The position numbers and the translations under genes are program-made. Below the pieces are notes generated by a model that saw nothing but the letters and a program-made list of their open reading frames with translations, ran no database searches and was not told the DNA's origin. From Sorex araneus (taxonomy: Eukaryota; Chordata; Mammalia; Eulipotyphla; Soricidae): 64,000 nt of DNA. The stretch covers positions 49,641,137 through 49,705,136 of the forward strand of contig NC_073304.1 in assembly GCF_027595985.1 (NCBI RefSeq). Reading direction: 5' to 3'. Below are positions 1-11,086 of this stretch, piece by piece; position 1 is the first letter of the stretch, and each line of letters starts with the position of its first letter.

Positions 1-141
1 TTCTATTCTGCTACTTGCACTGCAGGTCCAGGGAGAATATGAAGAAAATAACTAAATATAGTTAGTATTTACTAAATATAGTATACAGATCTTACTATGC
101 ATCAGTGCAGTGGAAAATTCACTTTTATATGTTAAACCTTT

Positions 142-334
142 TTGTTGTTGTTGTTGTTGGTTCTTTTTTGTTTTGTTTTTTAGGTCATACCCAGCAGTGT
201 TCAATACTCAGGGATTACTCCACTCAGGGATCACTCCTGGAAAGGCTGGGGGGCAGGGCTGGGGGTAATGGAGTGCTAAAGATCAATTGGGGTTGGCCGC
301 GGGCTAGGCAAGCATCCTATCCACTGCAGTCCTA
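142..334 (-). mobile_element. SINE-A, diverged
   Basis: The body and head are recognisable (GGTCATACCCAGCAGTG, CAAGCATCCTATCCACTGCAG), preceded by a TTG/TTTTG-rich tail. Many substitutions mark an old copy. Confidence 0.8.
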
Positions 335-344
335 AACCATTTAA

Positions 345-490
345 TTCTACACTCATTTTGCAGATAAAGTCTGAGGCACTGAGAAGTTAAGAAACTAGCC
401 CAAGCTCACCCAGCTTTCAGACCAAGATCTAAGCCCAGGTAGATGGGTTCCAAGTTTATTTTCTTAAATACAGTGCTGTACTGGCTCTTG
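345..490 (-). mobile_element. MIR element
   Basis: The string GAGGCACTGAGAAGTTAAG, then CTAGCCCAAGCTCACCCAGC, matches the conserved core of mammalian-wide MIR in reverse orientation. The head remnant (CAGTGCTGTACTGGCTCT) lies near 472. Confidence 0.7.
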
Positions 491-902
491 TGTAATTAGG
501 TTAATGGTAGCCCAGGAATATAATTTTAAAAGCAGACAAATGCTTTCTCCAAATGCCCTGAGGGGGAAATCATGTAACTGCATTTTGCTCCTCATAATCC
601 TAAGCAAAGAAATTGTTTAAATGTGCTGCATCATGTATTCTGTGATTCAGAGCAGATCTGTAAGTTGAGCGCATCCATTACTTAGCAGAATTTAACTGCT
701 GATTCTACCATTCAAAAAAATCACACTAGCAAAGTGGTAGTCATTCAACTTGACAGGCTTGGAGACGCTTGAAAAGTCAGCCCTGTTATTAACATTTAAT
801 GGAATCAAGTATCTGTTACAGTAGAAAGAATTACAAGACTAAATCTCAGTATATCAGCAGATTCCAGGAACAATGTGGACGTACAGATTATTTAAGAATT
901 CT

Positions 903-1078
903 AGGGGCCAGAGCAATAGTATAGCAGGTAGGGTACTTACCTTGTACATGGTTGATTGACCCAGGTTTGATCTCCAGCTTCCCTCATCCCCAAGCCTCAC
1001 CAGGAGTGATTCCTGAGCACAGAGCCAGGAATAAGCCCTGAGCACCACCAGATGTGACCCTCATACCCAAAGCAAAAC
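903..1078 (+). mobile_element. SINE-A, diverged
   Basis: Reads GGGCCAGAGCAATAGTATAGC, then the CAGGAGTGATTCCTGAGCACA body, and ends in ACCCAAAGCAAAAC. It has a small insertion around the B box. Confidence 0.85.
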
Positions 1079-1079
1079 A

Positions 1080-2220
1080 ATAATTATATATATACATATG
1101 AAGTAATGAATATCACTGAAAACAAATCCCTTAAGTTGAAAGTTTTAAATTTCTTAAAATGTTTGTTCAACTAGAACAAAAATAATTTTACTATTAATAA
1201 GGTTAGTAACACCACACTGTCATAAAGATACAAAAATTAACTTGCTACATGTTGAAAAATAATGATTAGCTTCTACTTATTATAACTAAGAAAGTGTTAT
1301 CTGATTGCTATATGAAAATAAAAATAATTAGCCTTACATATCAGCTCAATATGATCCTCATGAGAAGTTTTTTTAAAGTCTCAATATGGGGAAAAGGGGT
1401 AGAGGGAATAAAGTCTCAACATAAATTAATTCTAATCGTTTCTTCCTAAGAGACAGTGTTAATGAAAATGGCCTGCTAAGCTAGAATACTAGAGCACTAT
1501 TTTACTGAAGTAAATACTAAAAATAGTCTGCATTCCTTTCCTGCTCAAGTCAATGACCTCTAAAGAATGAGGGAAACCCAAGGCATTTCCAGTTTGGAGA
1601 GACCACATAAATTGGCATTTCCGTTATCTCTCAGAAACCACCCAATAAAAAAAAAAAAAAAGCAAAGGAAATGACAGGAGTGAAAAGCTTTTCTTCAATA
1701 ACAAATTAAAACAGACAAGGCTCCTAACCACAAAATGGGTGGAAGGGATACCCAAAGCCATGAAGTTTGAACAAATGCATTAAAAGAAGGCACCTTAGCC
1801 TACACATCTTAGAAAGGGCTTAATTGTTGATCCAATGGATTGCATAGACTGACATCAATATCTGTTCATACAACAATGAGAATAAGATAGGGTTGTGCAG
1901 TGTATTGTATGTGCCCTCTCTGCCCCAAGAGATATGTTGAATTTTTAATCCTAATACCTATAAATATGATCTCATTTGAAGAAATAATTGTAAATATAAT
2001 CAAGGTAAAAGGAGGTCATACTAGAATAAGGTGGACCCTCATCCAATATTTGGATTATATAAAATAACTCCTCTTTTTGAGAAGGCAGAAATTTGGATAC
2101 AAAGACATAGGAAGATTTCCACATGAAGATGAAAGCAGAAATTAGAGTGCCGCATTTAACCCGTCAAGAAGGTCCAGCGTAAATTACCATGGACAGTATG
2201 GAAAATAGCATGAAGATACC
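1080..2220. other. Intergenic DNA with an ancient LTR-like fragment
   Basis: AT-rich, no gene. The segment 1900-2160 (AAGAGATATGTTGAATTTTTAATCC region, AGGAGGTCATACTAGAATAAG, GGTGGACCCTCATCCAATA, then CACATGAAGATGAAAGCAG) resembles a MaLR/ERVL-type LTR remnant; the family is not fixed. The rest shows nothing recognisable. Confidence 0.4.
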
Positions 2221-2282
2221 TTTAAAAAAATTAAATAGAAATACCATATGACCCAGCTATCCCATTACTGAATATTTATCTG

Positions 2283-2397
2283 AAGAATATCACTATATCA
2301 CTGTATCACTGTCATCCCGTTGTTCATCGATTTACTCAAGCAGGCACCAGTAATGTCTCCATTAGTCCCAGCAGTAACAATACAGTAACAATAACAG
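2283..2397 (-). mobile_element. SINE-B fragment
   Basis: The SINE-B tail end in reverse (CACTGTCATCCCGTTGTTC, CACCAGTAATGTCTCCATT). The head half is missing. Confidence 0.7.
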
Positions 2398-2435
2398 GTC
2401 TCATTCCCCTGAAGCATATAAAAAAACTAATTTAT

Positions 2436-2600
2436 CTGGAGAATAGTATATCAGGTATCGTGCTTGCCTTGCATGCAAATGTCCTGGGTTCAGTCCCTTA
2501 TACCACATCAGCCGCCTGAGTCCCAACAGGAGTGATCTGTGAGCAAAGAGCCAGGAGTAAGCCCTGGGCACAGCCAGATGTGATCCCAAAACCAAAAATA
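2436..2600 (+). mobile_element. SINE-A, diverged
   Basis: Shows GCTTGCCTTGCATGCAAATG, then AGCCAGGAGTAAGCCCTGGG, ending in ATGTGATCCCAAAACC. Confidence 0.8.
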
Positions 2601-2838
2601 ATTAATTAAAATTAAGACACTAATTTAAATAGATATATGTATTCCCATGTTTCTTGGAACATTATTCACAATAACCACGTGTTGGAAACAACCTAAGTGC
2701 CCACTCACAAACAACATAAAGAAGATGTGGTGTGTAAAAGAAATATTATGCAGGTAAAACATGCTTTAAAGATGAAATTCTTGCAAAACCAGGAATAGAA
2801 TTAGTGGGTATCATGCTTAGTAAAAGCAGTCAGATGGA

Positions 2839-3019
2839 GGGCTGGAGTGGTAGCACAGCAGGTAGGGCGTTTGCCTTGCACACGGCCCACCCAGGTTCGA
2901 TTCCCACCATCCCATATGGTCCCCTGAGCACCGCCAGGAGTGGTTCCTGAGTGCAGAGCCAGGAGTAACCCCTGTGCATTGCCAGGTGTGACCCCAAAGA
3001 GTAACAACAACAAAAAAAG
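2839..3019 (+). mobile_element. SINE-A with TSD
   Basis: Complete copy flanked by AGTCAGATGGAG at 2827-2838 and 3020-3031. It is inserted in the L1 3' end. Confidence 0.92.
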
Positions 3020-3503
3020 AAGTCAGATGGAGATAGACAATCATCATAGGATTTCACTCCTGTGTAATACAAGTAGACAAAAATTAAGTGAACAAACACA
3101 CAAAAAATAAACTTTGAGAACTAACTATAGGAGCAAACAGTGGTTAACAGAAGGCAAGAACAAAGGGGGTGTAAATTGAGCAAAGCAGGTCAATTATATA
3201 GTCATAAAATAGACTTCTACTTTATTTATGCTTGCCTGTGGCAAACATAGAGCAGTATGTACAGATAGGATTCATAGGGTTGGACACCTGAAACCTATAA
3301 AATGTTATAAACCAATGTTACTTGGGTTTTGATTGACAAAATCAAAAAACAGCATGGTTGGTAGCAGCAACCAGGAGCCTTCTAAGAAGGAAGCATCAAA
3401 GGAATGGATTTTCCTCCAGAGAACTAGGAAACCATCTTAGAATCAGCCCAGACTCTAGTTCTGAACTTTCAGCCTCCTGAGCTGTGACTGTATTTGTTGT
3501 TTT

Positions 3504-3690
3504 TTTTGTTTTGTTTTGTTTTGTTTGCTTTTTGGGTCACACCTGGCGATGCACAGGGGTTACTTCTGGCTCTGCACTCAGGAATTACCCCTGGCGGTGC
3601 TCAGGGGACCATATGGGATGCTGGGATTCGAACCTGGGTTGGCCGCGTGCAAGGCAAACGCCCTACCCGCTGTGCTATCGCTCCAGCCCC
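3504..3690 (-). mobile_element. SINE-A with TSD
   Basis: Complete reverse copy with the perfect 15-bp TSD TGTATTTGTTGTTTT at 3489-3503 and 3691-3705. The (TTTTG)n tail and low divergence suggest a recent insertion. Confidence 0.95.
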
Positions 3691-4296
3691 TGTATTTGTT
3701 GTTTTAAGCACCTAATTTGAGCACCTCTAATTGGCGACAGAGGCCCTAAACTGTGCTGGATAGATAGGTAGGCTGGCGGCACACTTCCAGGGACCTGGTT
3801 TAGAGAAGTAGGAAGGACTAGGGTGGAATCCCACGTGCAAACTAGAGCCGTGGAAAATCACATGTTCACAGGGAGAGCAGAGACTATGCTGTGAACAGCT
3901 CTGCAGATGCCTATCTTCATTTTAAGAAGAAAAGCTAAAATCTTTCACACAAAATCCTGGGTGGAGAAAAAAAAAGAAAAAAATCTCTGATATGAAAATA
4001 TGTCCTTGACCTCATGTAAATAGACAGCTGATCTAGACAGATAACTCTCCTAATTTAAAGCTGAGAAAGAGGGGGGAGATGAAAGACAAACATAGAACCT
4101 CAGGTTCCAGATGGAGTCCTGTCCCTGCACCTTGAGAAGGGTTCCCACAACAATTTTTTTCAGAAGGATCCCACACTCAGGGAAAAGTGTCCTACCTGCC
4201 ACCTGCCATACTATTCCAGCCTCACAATTTTTTTTTAAAAGAAAACAGAGACATGGCTGACCCGGGCCCAATCCCCTACATGGTGATATCTGAGTG

Positions 4297-4460
4297 TAGA
4301 GCTAGGACCAAGTAAGGCACTTGCCTTGCATGTAATTGGCCCTGGTTCTATCCCTGGCTCCAAATATGGTCCCTTGAACACTACCAGGAAAGACCCTTGG
4401 GCACAAAGCTAGAAAGCTCTGAGCACTCTCAGGTGTGACCCTAATGACCCAATAAAAGAA
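4297..4460 (+). mobile_element. SINE-A, diverged
   Basis: Starts near CTAGGACCAAGTAAGGCAC, carries ATATGGTCCCTTGAACACTA and ends at CAGGTGTGACCCTAATGACC. A possible older reverse fragment lies just left (about 4150-4225, CCTACCTGCC…CTATTCCAGCC). Confidence 0.7.
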
Positions 4461-4502
4461 AAAGAAAAATCAAGGGGAATTAAAGAAGATAACTAAGTAT
4501 TG

Positions 4503-4748
4503 GATAGCACTGTAGCACTGTAGCACTGTCATCCAGTTGTTCATTGATTTGCTCAAGCGGGCATCAGTAACATCTCCATTGTGAGACTTCTTGTTACTAT
4601 TTTTGGCATATCAAATATGCCACAGGGAGTTTTCCAGGCTCTGCCTTGCAGGCAGGATACTCTCAGTAGCTTGCCAGGCCCTCTGAGAGGGACGGAGGAA
4701 TTGAACCCGGGTCATCACATGCAAGGCAAATGCCCTACCAGCTGTGCT

Positions 4749-4749
<1 letters not shown>
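4503..4749 (-). mobile_element. SINE-B, complete reverse copy
   Basis: Begins with the tandem GCACTGTAGCACTGTAGCAC tail. The head ends CCCTACCAGCTGTGCTATC, running directly into an ATC microsatellite. Confidence 0.85.

Positions 4750-4793
<44 letters not shown>
4748..4793 (+). repeat. (ATC)n microsatellite between two SINE-B pieces
   Basis: About 15 ATC units join the head of one SINE-B copy to the CCCGTTG tail of a second fragment (4793-4890). Both SINE-B edges contain a natural ATC (CTATC and TGTCATCCCG), so the repeat probably expanded across their junction. Confidence 0.85.
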
Positions 4794-4794
<1 letters not shown>

Positions 4795-4890
4795 CGTTGA
4801 CTGTTGATTTTCTTGAGCAGTCTCAGTAACGTCTCCATTCGTCCTAGCCCTGAGATTTTAGAAGCCTTTCTTTACTATAGCTGTGCTATA
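4793..4890 (-). mobile_element. SINE-B fragment
   Basis: Tail-side portion (CCCGTTGACTGTTGATTTTC, CAGTAACGTCTCCATTCGTC), with a possible remnant of the head near 4875-4890 (AGCTGTGCTATAGG). Confidence 0.65.
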
Positions 4891-4934
4891 GGAACAGAAA
4901 ATATAAATATTGATAAGATATAATTAAGATGTAT

Positions 4935-5095
4935 TTCAGTGGACAGAGAGAGGCTCTGGGCTGAGCTTATGCTTTGTATTCAGGAATATACATTGATCCC
5001 AGGCGTCTCTTGCTTCCCTTCCCGCCCCAGCACCTCCAGGTGTAACCACTGCTGGGTGTGTCCCAAAACAAGCAAACAAACAAACAAAAAAAAGA
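4935..5095 (+). mobile_element. SINE-A-like, very diverged
   Basis: CCAGCACCTCCAGGTGTAACC and CACTGCTGGGTGTGTCCCAAAAC resemble the SINE-A 3' half; the head is barely recognisable. Confidence 0.45.
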
Positions 5096-5211
5096 TGTTT
5101 CCTCAGTGAATGACCTGTGTTTACAAATTAAACAACTTAAAATGTCCCACACAAACCTTGACTCAGAGTGGTGTTTCTTAGTAAGTTTACTAAACTTTGA
5201 AGACAAAAGAC

Positions 5212-5338
5212 GTTTTGTTTGTTTGGGTCCACACCTGTCATTGTTGAGGAGCTAATTCCAGTTCAGTGCTCCTGGCAGTGTTTGGGGCATGCAAAGTATG
5301 CACACTAGCCCTAGCCCTTAGATCTATCTCCCCAGCCC
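5212..5338 (-). mobile_element. SINE-A-like, diverged
   Basis: TTGGGTCCACACCTGTCATTG to CTATCTCCCCAGCCC has the order of a reverse SINE-A with deletions. Confidence 0.55.
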
Positions 5339-5575
5339 AAAAGCCTATTTTAAAATGACTCTTTGAATAATCAAAATCCCCACCAAAAAAAAAAAAAAAA
5401 AAGTGGCAGAAGGAAGAACGGAGATATTTACAAAGGATAAAAACCAGATTAGCTTCAGTTTTCCTCAAAAATACTAATCTTAGAGAGGATAGCCATATTT
5501 TGAAAATTCTCCTCAAAAGTATTACTCCAAACTGTCTTTTTTCTAAAGGCAATAAACAATTTTGAACATGCAAAC

Positions 5576-5780
5576 TGTATCACTGTATCACTGTCTTCCC
5601 GCTGCTCACCAGTTTGCTTGAGTTACTGGCACCAGTAACATCTCATTCATCCCTGTCGCATTCAGGGTCAGGGGAATGAGGCCCATTATTGTTACTGTTT
5701 TTGTCATATTGAATACACCATGAGTTGCTTGCCAGGTTCTGCACTACGAGATTCTGCATCACTCTCTTCCGGGAGCTTTG
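5576..5780 (-). mobile_element. SINE-B, diverged, head lost
   Basis: Runs from GTATCACTGTCTTCCCGCTG through GAATACACCATGAGTTGCTT and GCCAGGTTCTGC to a scrambled CTCTTCCGGGAGC, then stops before the tRNA-like head. Confidence 0.65.
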
Positions 5781-6120
5781 TTTTATAGTCTCTGGATCTT
5801 GATGGGATTACATGACCGGGGGGGAGGTTTGTGGGTGTGGCTGCCAAGCTACTGGAAAACAGGGGACCTGGGTGGAGCAGGCTTGGAGATCTCAGACACC
5901 AGTCCCAAATGCCTGGGTTCCTCTGCCGGTTCCTTCATGCGTGAGACTCGTGAGACTCTGAGCGTGTGGAGAGTGGCCTTGAGCATGGTTATGACTGGGT
6001 TCTGGAGGTTGGGCTGCCGAGTTTCTGATTGGGGTGGGGAGGGAAACTCAACCCACCCTCTCTGAGGGGGCCCCAGGTGAAGACAGCCTGGCATGGGGGA
6101 AGGAGGTTCTGCCCCCTCCT
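5780..6120. other. GC-richer unassigned segment
   Basis: Compositionally distinct (GC-rich, few CpG) from its AT-rich surroundings. Frames of 91-95 codons occur on both strands but show no recognisable domain. It may be an unrecognised old repeat. Confidence 0.3.
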
Positions 6121-6293
6121 GCAAACATTCAGGAATAATTGTTCCCGTAAATAATAATTGATCATATTGAATTCAACAAAGTATATTGAATTGTCAGATG
6201 AATTAAAAGAAGAATGAAAAGTATGGTTATAGAACTCAATGGAAACATGGCAAACTCTGGCAATATGAAGTTTTTTAATTTTTTAATATGGGT

Positions 6294-6430
6294 CTTTTTG
6301 TTGTTGCTGTTTGTTTTGTGTTACACCCAGTGGTGCTCAGGTCTTACCCCTGTCTCTGTGCTCAGGGATCCAACCCAAGTAGGCCTCATGCAAGGCAAGT
6401 ACCTTACCTGCTATACTATTGCTCCAGCCC
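6294..6430 (-). mobile_element. SINE-A, internally shortened
   Basis: TGTGTTACACCCAGTGGTGC to CTATTGCTCCAGCCCC; the GGACCATATGGGATGC block is missing. Confidence 0.8.
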
Positions 6431-6672
6431 CAAAAGATATTTTTAATTGAAAAATAAATGGCATAACAATGTATTATGAACAACTTTGTAAACCAAGCTG
6501 TTAAATAATGTTAAAAATTCAATGACAGTGTAAGCTTAATTAATAGTACCTAAAGGGATAAAATAATTTTTTTAAAAAACAGTATAATAAAGTACTATGA
6601 CCAAAGTTAGGTAGTGAAAGGGAGACAAAAGAAATATAATAATCTCAGCCTTACTCATAGTAGAGAACAGGT

Positions 6673-6837
6673 TTCTTTTTGTTTTGTTTCTTTGGTGTTG
6701 TTTGTTTGGGGGCCATATCCAGCAGTGCTCAGGGATTATTCCTGACTCTACGCTCAGGAATCACTCCTGGCAGGGATCAGGAGGGAAACCCTATGGAATG
6801 CAAGTGCCCTACCTGCTATACTATCACTCCAGTTCCT
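6673..6837 (-). mobile_element. SINE-A, diverged
   Basis: GGGGCCATATCCAGCAGTGC to CTATCACTCCAGTTCC, with a TTTTG-rich tail. Confidence 0.8.
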
Positions 6838-7199
6838 AAATTTGAAAATCTTTATATTATTGTTTCTATAAGAAATTTTAATTTAGCTAAACTTTCCAAT
6901 AAGAGAAAATCTGAACATATCTGTTATAGATAAGAAAAAGAAGTGGTCAAATAACTATCATTCCAAAGCTATACAATCTATGTGGTTTCACAGGGCGAAT
7001 TAATAAAACCGGTGATTTTCAACTTTGGCTACAAACTACCATCATTGAAAAACTTTATATAGATATAGATATACATATATGTTCCTCAGGCTGTGCCTCA
7101 GGCCAATTAAATCACTTCTCTGAGAAGTATTGGTAATTTTTAGGCTCCCGATAATTCCAGTATGTAGCCAAAGTTGAGCTCATATCAAATTGCCAAAGG

Positions 7200-7325
7200 G
7201 TGGGGGAGTAATACAAAGATTAAGGGGTTTGCCTAGCACACAAGTGATCTGGTTTGAATGCCAGCACTACTAGGTGTAGCCCCTGAGCACTGCTAGGTGT
7301 GACTCACAGCAGGAAAAAAAAATAA
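7200..7325 (+). mobile_element. SINE-A, diverged and shortened
   Basis: GGGGTTTGCCTAGCACACAAG, then GTAGCCCCTGAGCACTGCTA and GGTGTGACTC; the middle is deleted. Confidence 0.65.
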
Positions 7326-7505
7326 TAATTACGATGTTAATACACTGCCCTCCTATACAGATAAATAAGGGAAGTTATTAATTATTGACAAAGTAAATTC
7401 CTATTTTTCAACATTCTACTAACTGCCATCTTTATACATATTAATTTATAATAATTACATTAAAGTGAATTTAAGTTAAAATCTTTATTTTCTATTGAAC
7501 ATAGT

Positions 7506-7754
7506 GGACTGGAGCAGTAGTACAGCGGGTTGGGCATTTGCCTTGCACGCAGCAGACCTGGGTTTGATTCCTCTGTCTCTCTTGGAGAGCCCGGCAAGTT
7601 ACCGAGAGTATCCCGTCCATACGGCAGAGCCTGGCAAGCTACCCATGGCGTATGTGATATGCCAAAAGTAGTAACAAGTCTCACAATGGAGACACTACTG
7701 GTGCCCACTCGAGCAAATCGATGAAAAATGGGACAACAGTGCTACAGTGCAGTG
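7506..7754 (+). mobile_element. SINE-B, reference copy
   Basis: The head is nearly the same tRNA-like unit as SINE-A. After the B box the sequence switches to a different ~150-bp body (CCTCTGTCTCTCTTGGAGAG, then AACAAGTCTCACAATGGAGA, then CGAGCAAATCGATG). It ends in a short tandem CAGTGCTACAGTG tail instead of an A tail. A perfect 14-bp TSD CTATTGAACATAGT flanks it (7492-7505, 7755-7768). Both families therefore share a head but differ in their 3' parts. Confidence 0.9.
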
Positions 7755-7984
7755 CTATTGAACATAGTAATAATATCTAATAATGTTATATGTTCCTTTG
7801 TATACTCTGTATAACACTAAACATTATAGAATCCATGAATATTACAAAGATAGCACAAAGAACTCCTGACAAATATGGCTAATGATTATCAAATGCCAAA
7901 AATCTCAAATTGAGGGTCATCAAGTAGTATGCAGCATCATATTAAAATAATAGAGTAAGTGGTTTTTCGTATTTTATTTTGTAT

Positions 7985-8139
7985 TTTTTTGGAGGGGCAC
8001 ACCAGCCACTGCTCTGAGGTTCTCAGATGCACATCACTCCTGGCAGTGCTCAGGGGACCATATGAGATGCTGGAATGCAACCCAAGTCAGTCACATGCAA
8101 TACAAGTGCCCTACCCTCTGCACTATTGCTCTGGCCCCT
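7985..8139 (-). mobile_element. SINE-A
   Basis: GGGGCACACCAGCCACTGC to CTATTGCTCTGGCCCC, moderately diverged. Confidence 0.8.
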
Positions 8140-8369
8140 CAGTCTCATTTTATTTTGTTCTGGGGGCTTCCCAAGCAACGTTCATGGGGCCAAGAGCCAC
8201 TGCCAGTGACACTTAGTCAACCACAGAAGGGCAGTTCATATGGTTTGGCAGTACACTAGGATCACCCCAGTAGTGCTATTACCCAAAGAAACTTAACTCA
8301 TGTCCCTTCCCATTAAATCCACATTGTTAAGCACTTACAAGCTATCACTTTTCTGATTTTTTCAACACA

Positions 8370-9250
8370 AGTTGGTTTTACCTGTTCTAGAATTTCATAT
8401 AAATAAAATCGTAAAGTATGAACTTTTGTAACATTTCTTTTGTTCAACCAACGTTTTCAATATTTATCCATGTTTTTCTATGTAATCAGTAAATTTGTTC
8501 ATTTTTATTGCCAAGTTGTATTCCTCTGTATTTGATGTACACAAAGTTGGTTCCACTTTGAGAGCATTATGAATAAAATAGATCTGAAATAATCTTTTTA
8601 TGAATAATTTTATACAATATTTTAAGTAAATTAATGCTTTAACGGTTCTAGGGCACAAGTATTAGTTTTATAAGAAGCTGCCAGATATATTTTTCCAAAA
8701 AATGTTTTCCATTTTACATTTCCATCCATAACATTTGAGGATTCCAATTGCTCCACATCACCACTAAAACTTGTTGTTGTCAATCATTTTCATTTTTGTC
8801 TTAGCCATTCTGGTGGGCATTTAAGCAGTTTTAACTTCTTCTTTTTTTAATTTTTTATTAGTGAATCACCGTGAGGTACAGTTACAAACTTATGAACTTT
8901 CCTTTGCATTTCAGTCATACAGTGATTGTTTACATCCCTCCACCAGTGCCCATTCTCCTCCACCAATGTTCCCAGTATCCCTCCCACTACCCCCACCCCA
9001 ACCCCCACCACCCCACCCTGCCTCTGCGGCAGGTCATTCTCTGTGTTCTCTCTCCTTTTGAGTGTTGTAGTTTTCAATAGAGGTATTGAGTGGCCATCAT
9101 GTTTGGTCTATAGTCTACTTGCAGCACGCATCTTTCAACCCGAATGGGTCCTCCCAACATACTCTACTTGGTGTTCCCTTCTCTATCTCAGCTAAGCAGT
9201 TTTAACTTCTTAATTAAAATAGTCTTTCCATTTTTAAAATATTTTCCAAA
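8370..9250 (-). mobile_element. Old L1 3' region, interrupted by a young L1 tail
   Basis: Reverse-strand L1 strings include GAGGATTCCAATTGCTCCAC, CATCACCACTAAAACTTG and TTAGCCATTCTGGTGGGCAT (8740-8820). The element continues beyond the insert at 8841-9192. Confidence 0.7.
8841..9192 (-). mobile_element. 5'-truncated young L1 3' end with 19-bp TSD
   Basis: The ~350-bp insert begins with a T run and ATTAGTGAATCACCGTGAGG, the reverse of the shrew L1 3' terminus, and includes CCCTCCACCAGTGCCCATT. TAAGCAGTTTTAACTTCTT flanks it at 8822-8840 and 9193-9211, proving target-primed insertion into the older L1. The reading frames inside are on L1 untranslated DNA. Confidence 0.93.
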
Positions 9251-9259
9251 GAGTACACA

Positions 9260-9930
9260 ACTGCACTTAAGGAAAAAAATTAACATGAAAATCAGAATAA
9301 AGAATGAACAAAGGTTAACAAGTCGATTATGCCAGGAAATATCAATGCAAAAAAAAATGCACAAAGAGAATAGATGATCATTATTAAAGATGATTCACTT
9401 CATTAAGCACTGAGCTTCTTAATGGCCCAAACAAAGAGCGAAATGATCGGTTATAAATTTTAGGTTGTCCTTAGGCAAAAACACAATTAGCTGCTTAGGA
9501 TATGGAATTGAACCTGATTTTAGGGGCTAAGGGGTTTCTCCTGTAGGTTCTCACATAGAAGTAATGGAGTGACCTGTAATCCTTAATCTTAACAGTTCTG
9601 TGATAAATAAAAAAAGAGTATCAAGCTGTCTTTTCAAATATAATATCTCTCAGTATAAAGTGAGGGCATATAAAGGAACACTTTATATGCTTTTATATGC
9701 CACTAAAGGCGCCCAGAACACCCTCAAGTAATAAAGCAGCAGAAAATACGAACATCACCTCTCTTGCTAGACCTGAGATCTTACAAATCACTTTTACTAC
9801 TTCCCCCCACTACTTCCTCATCATTACTGTTTTGTTTAAGAATATCCCTCTAATTCAAATAATTGACATATTAAATTATTTTAAATGCTTCATATTTATT
9901 GAAGCATTATAGTCTGCTTCAAAAAAATGT
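9260..9930. other. Intergenic, nothing recognised
   Basis: AT-rich single-copy-looking DNA. The 71-codon frame at 9697-9912 has no recognisable feature. Confidence 0.4.
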
Positions 9931-9931
9931 A

Positions 9932-10103
9932 GAGGCTGGAGCGACAGCACAGCAGGTAGGGTGTTTGCCTTGCACACGGTCAATTATCAGCACCCCATAT
10001 GGTCCCCTGAGCACCACCAGGAGTAATTCCTGAGTGCAGAGCCAGGAGAGCAATCCCTGTGTATCGCCGGGTGTGACCCAAAAAGCAAAATAAATAAATA
10101 AAT
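9932..10103 (+). mobile_element. SINE-A, small deletion in the head
   Basis: AGGCTGGAGCGACAGCACAGC to GCCGGGTGTGACCCAAAAAG, with an (AAAT)n tail. The B box region is shortened (ACACGGTCAATTATCAGC). Confidence 0.88.
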
Positions 10104-10149
10104 GTATGACTCCTTAACTTTTTTTTTTTTTTAACAGGCAATCTTTCTT

Positions 10150-10245
10150 TTTTGCAGGCCACACCTGGCTCTCTGCTCAAGGACCAAAAAGGTGGCAGAA
10201 TGCAAATGAGCTCTGTGGCTACAGTCACATGCAAGGCAAGTGGCT
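10150..10245 (-). mobile_element. SINE-A-like remnant
   Basis: GGCCACACCTGGCTCTCTGCTC to CACATGCAAGGCAAGTGGC; heavily deleted. Confidence 0.45.
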
Positions 10246-10366
10246 TTATTTATACTATCTTTACAGTTACCTTTACACTCTCTTTATAGATAGTATGAAG
10301 AATCTTTATACTACCTATCCAGCCTACGGTAATTGTAAATCTTTTTTGTGTGCATACATGCATGTG

Positions 10367-10372
10367 CACACG

Positions 10373-10417
<45 letters not shown>
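10367..10417 (+). repeat. (CA)n microsatellite
   Basis: About 25 CA units with an impure CACGCACG start, in non-repeat DNA. Confidence 0.95.
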
Positions 10418-10418
<1 letters not shown>

Positions 10419-10573
10419 AATTCCTCAACTAGATTATAAATTTTTTAATGTCCATAACCATTTCTATATGTATTCAGCAACAGATGTTGACTAAGACAAA
10501 TTTGTAGAGAGGAATATATGACAAACACAGTTATCGTGCTGATGGTTTTAACACTTGCATTAAAACAAAATAA

Positions 10574-11086
10574 AGGGCTGGAGAGAGAGGACAGCGGGTA
10601 GGGTACTTGTCTTGTATTCAGCCCCAGCAAATATTTGGTCCCCTGAGCCCCACCAGGAGTGATCCCTGAGAACAGAGTCATTAGTTAATCCCAGAGCACT
10701 GTGGATATGGCCAAAAAACAGAAAGAATAAAAAAGGAGAAGGAGAAAAAGGCTATAAAATGTAAAAATTCATGGGCATGGCCAACCCCAGTTCAAATCCC
10801 TGGCACTACATATGGCCCCTTGTGCACAGAGCCAGAAGTAACTGAGCACTGCTAGGTATGGCCTGAAAAACAAATCAAAATTTAACCAAAAAAATATTTA
10901 AATACAACTCCACAAAAGTTAAGGAACCAGAGTGATAGTAAAGTGCAGAGGGCATTTGGCTGCATGTGGTCAACCCAGGTTTGATTTCCCACATCTTACA
11001 TGATCCCCTGAGCACCACCAGGAGTAATTTCTGAGTACAGAGCCAGGAGTATCACCTGGGAATTACCTGGTATGGCCCAGAAATCA
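10574..11086 (+). mobile_element. Three diverged SINE-A copies in a row
   Basis: Copies at about 10574-10722 (GGGCTGGAGAGAGAGGACAGC), 10772-10871 (head lost; GTTCAAATCCCTGGCACTAC) and 10921-11086 (AACCAGAGTGATAGTAAAGTG). All face the same way and are separated by short A-rich linkers. Confidence 0.75.

Larger units (their letters stand above)
2221..3350 (+). mobile_element. Old L1 3' end broken by three SINEs
   Basis: AAATACCATATGACCCAGC at 2240 and AACCACGTGTTGGAAACAACC near 2675 are the well-known L1 ORF2 C-terminal/3' UTR strings. GGACACCTGAAACCTATAA near 3280 is L1 3' UTR. The element is interrupted by a SINE-B fragment (2283-2397), a SINE-A (2436-2600) and a young SINE-A (2839-3019). 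Confidence 0.7.

Noticed and set aside
4748-4793. Poly-Ile or poly-Asp coding repeat
   Set aside because: ATC microsatellite in a SINE junction, not an exon.
5780-6120. Small coding gene in a GC-richer patch
   Set aside because: Frames on both strands of similar length, no domain, no promoter or splice context.
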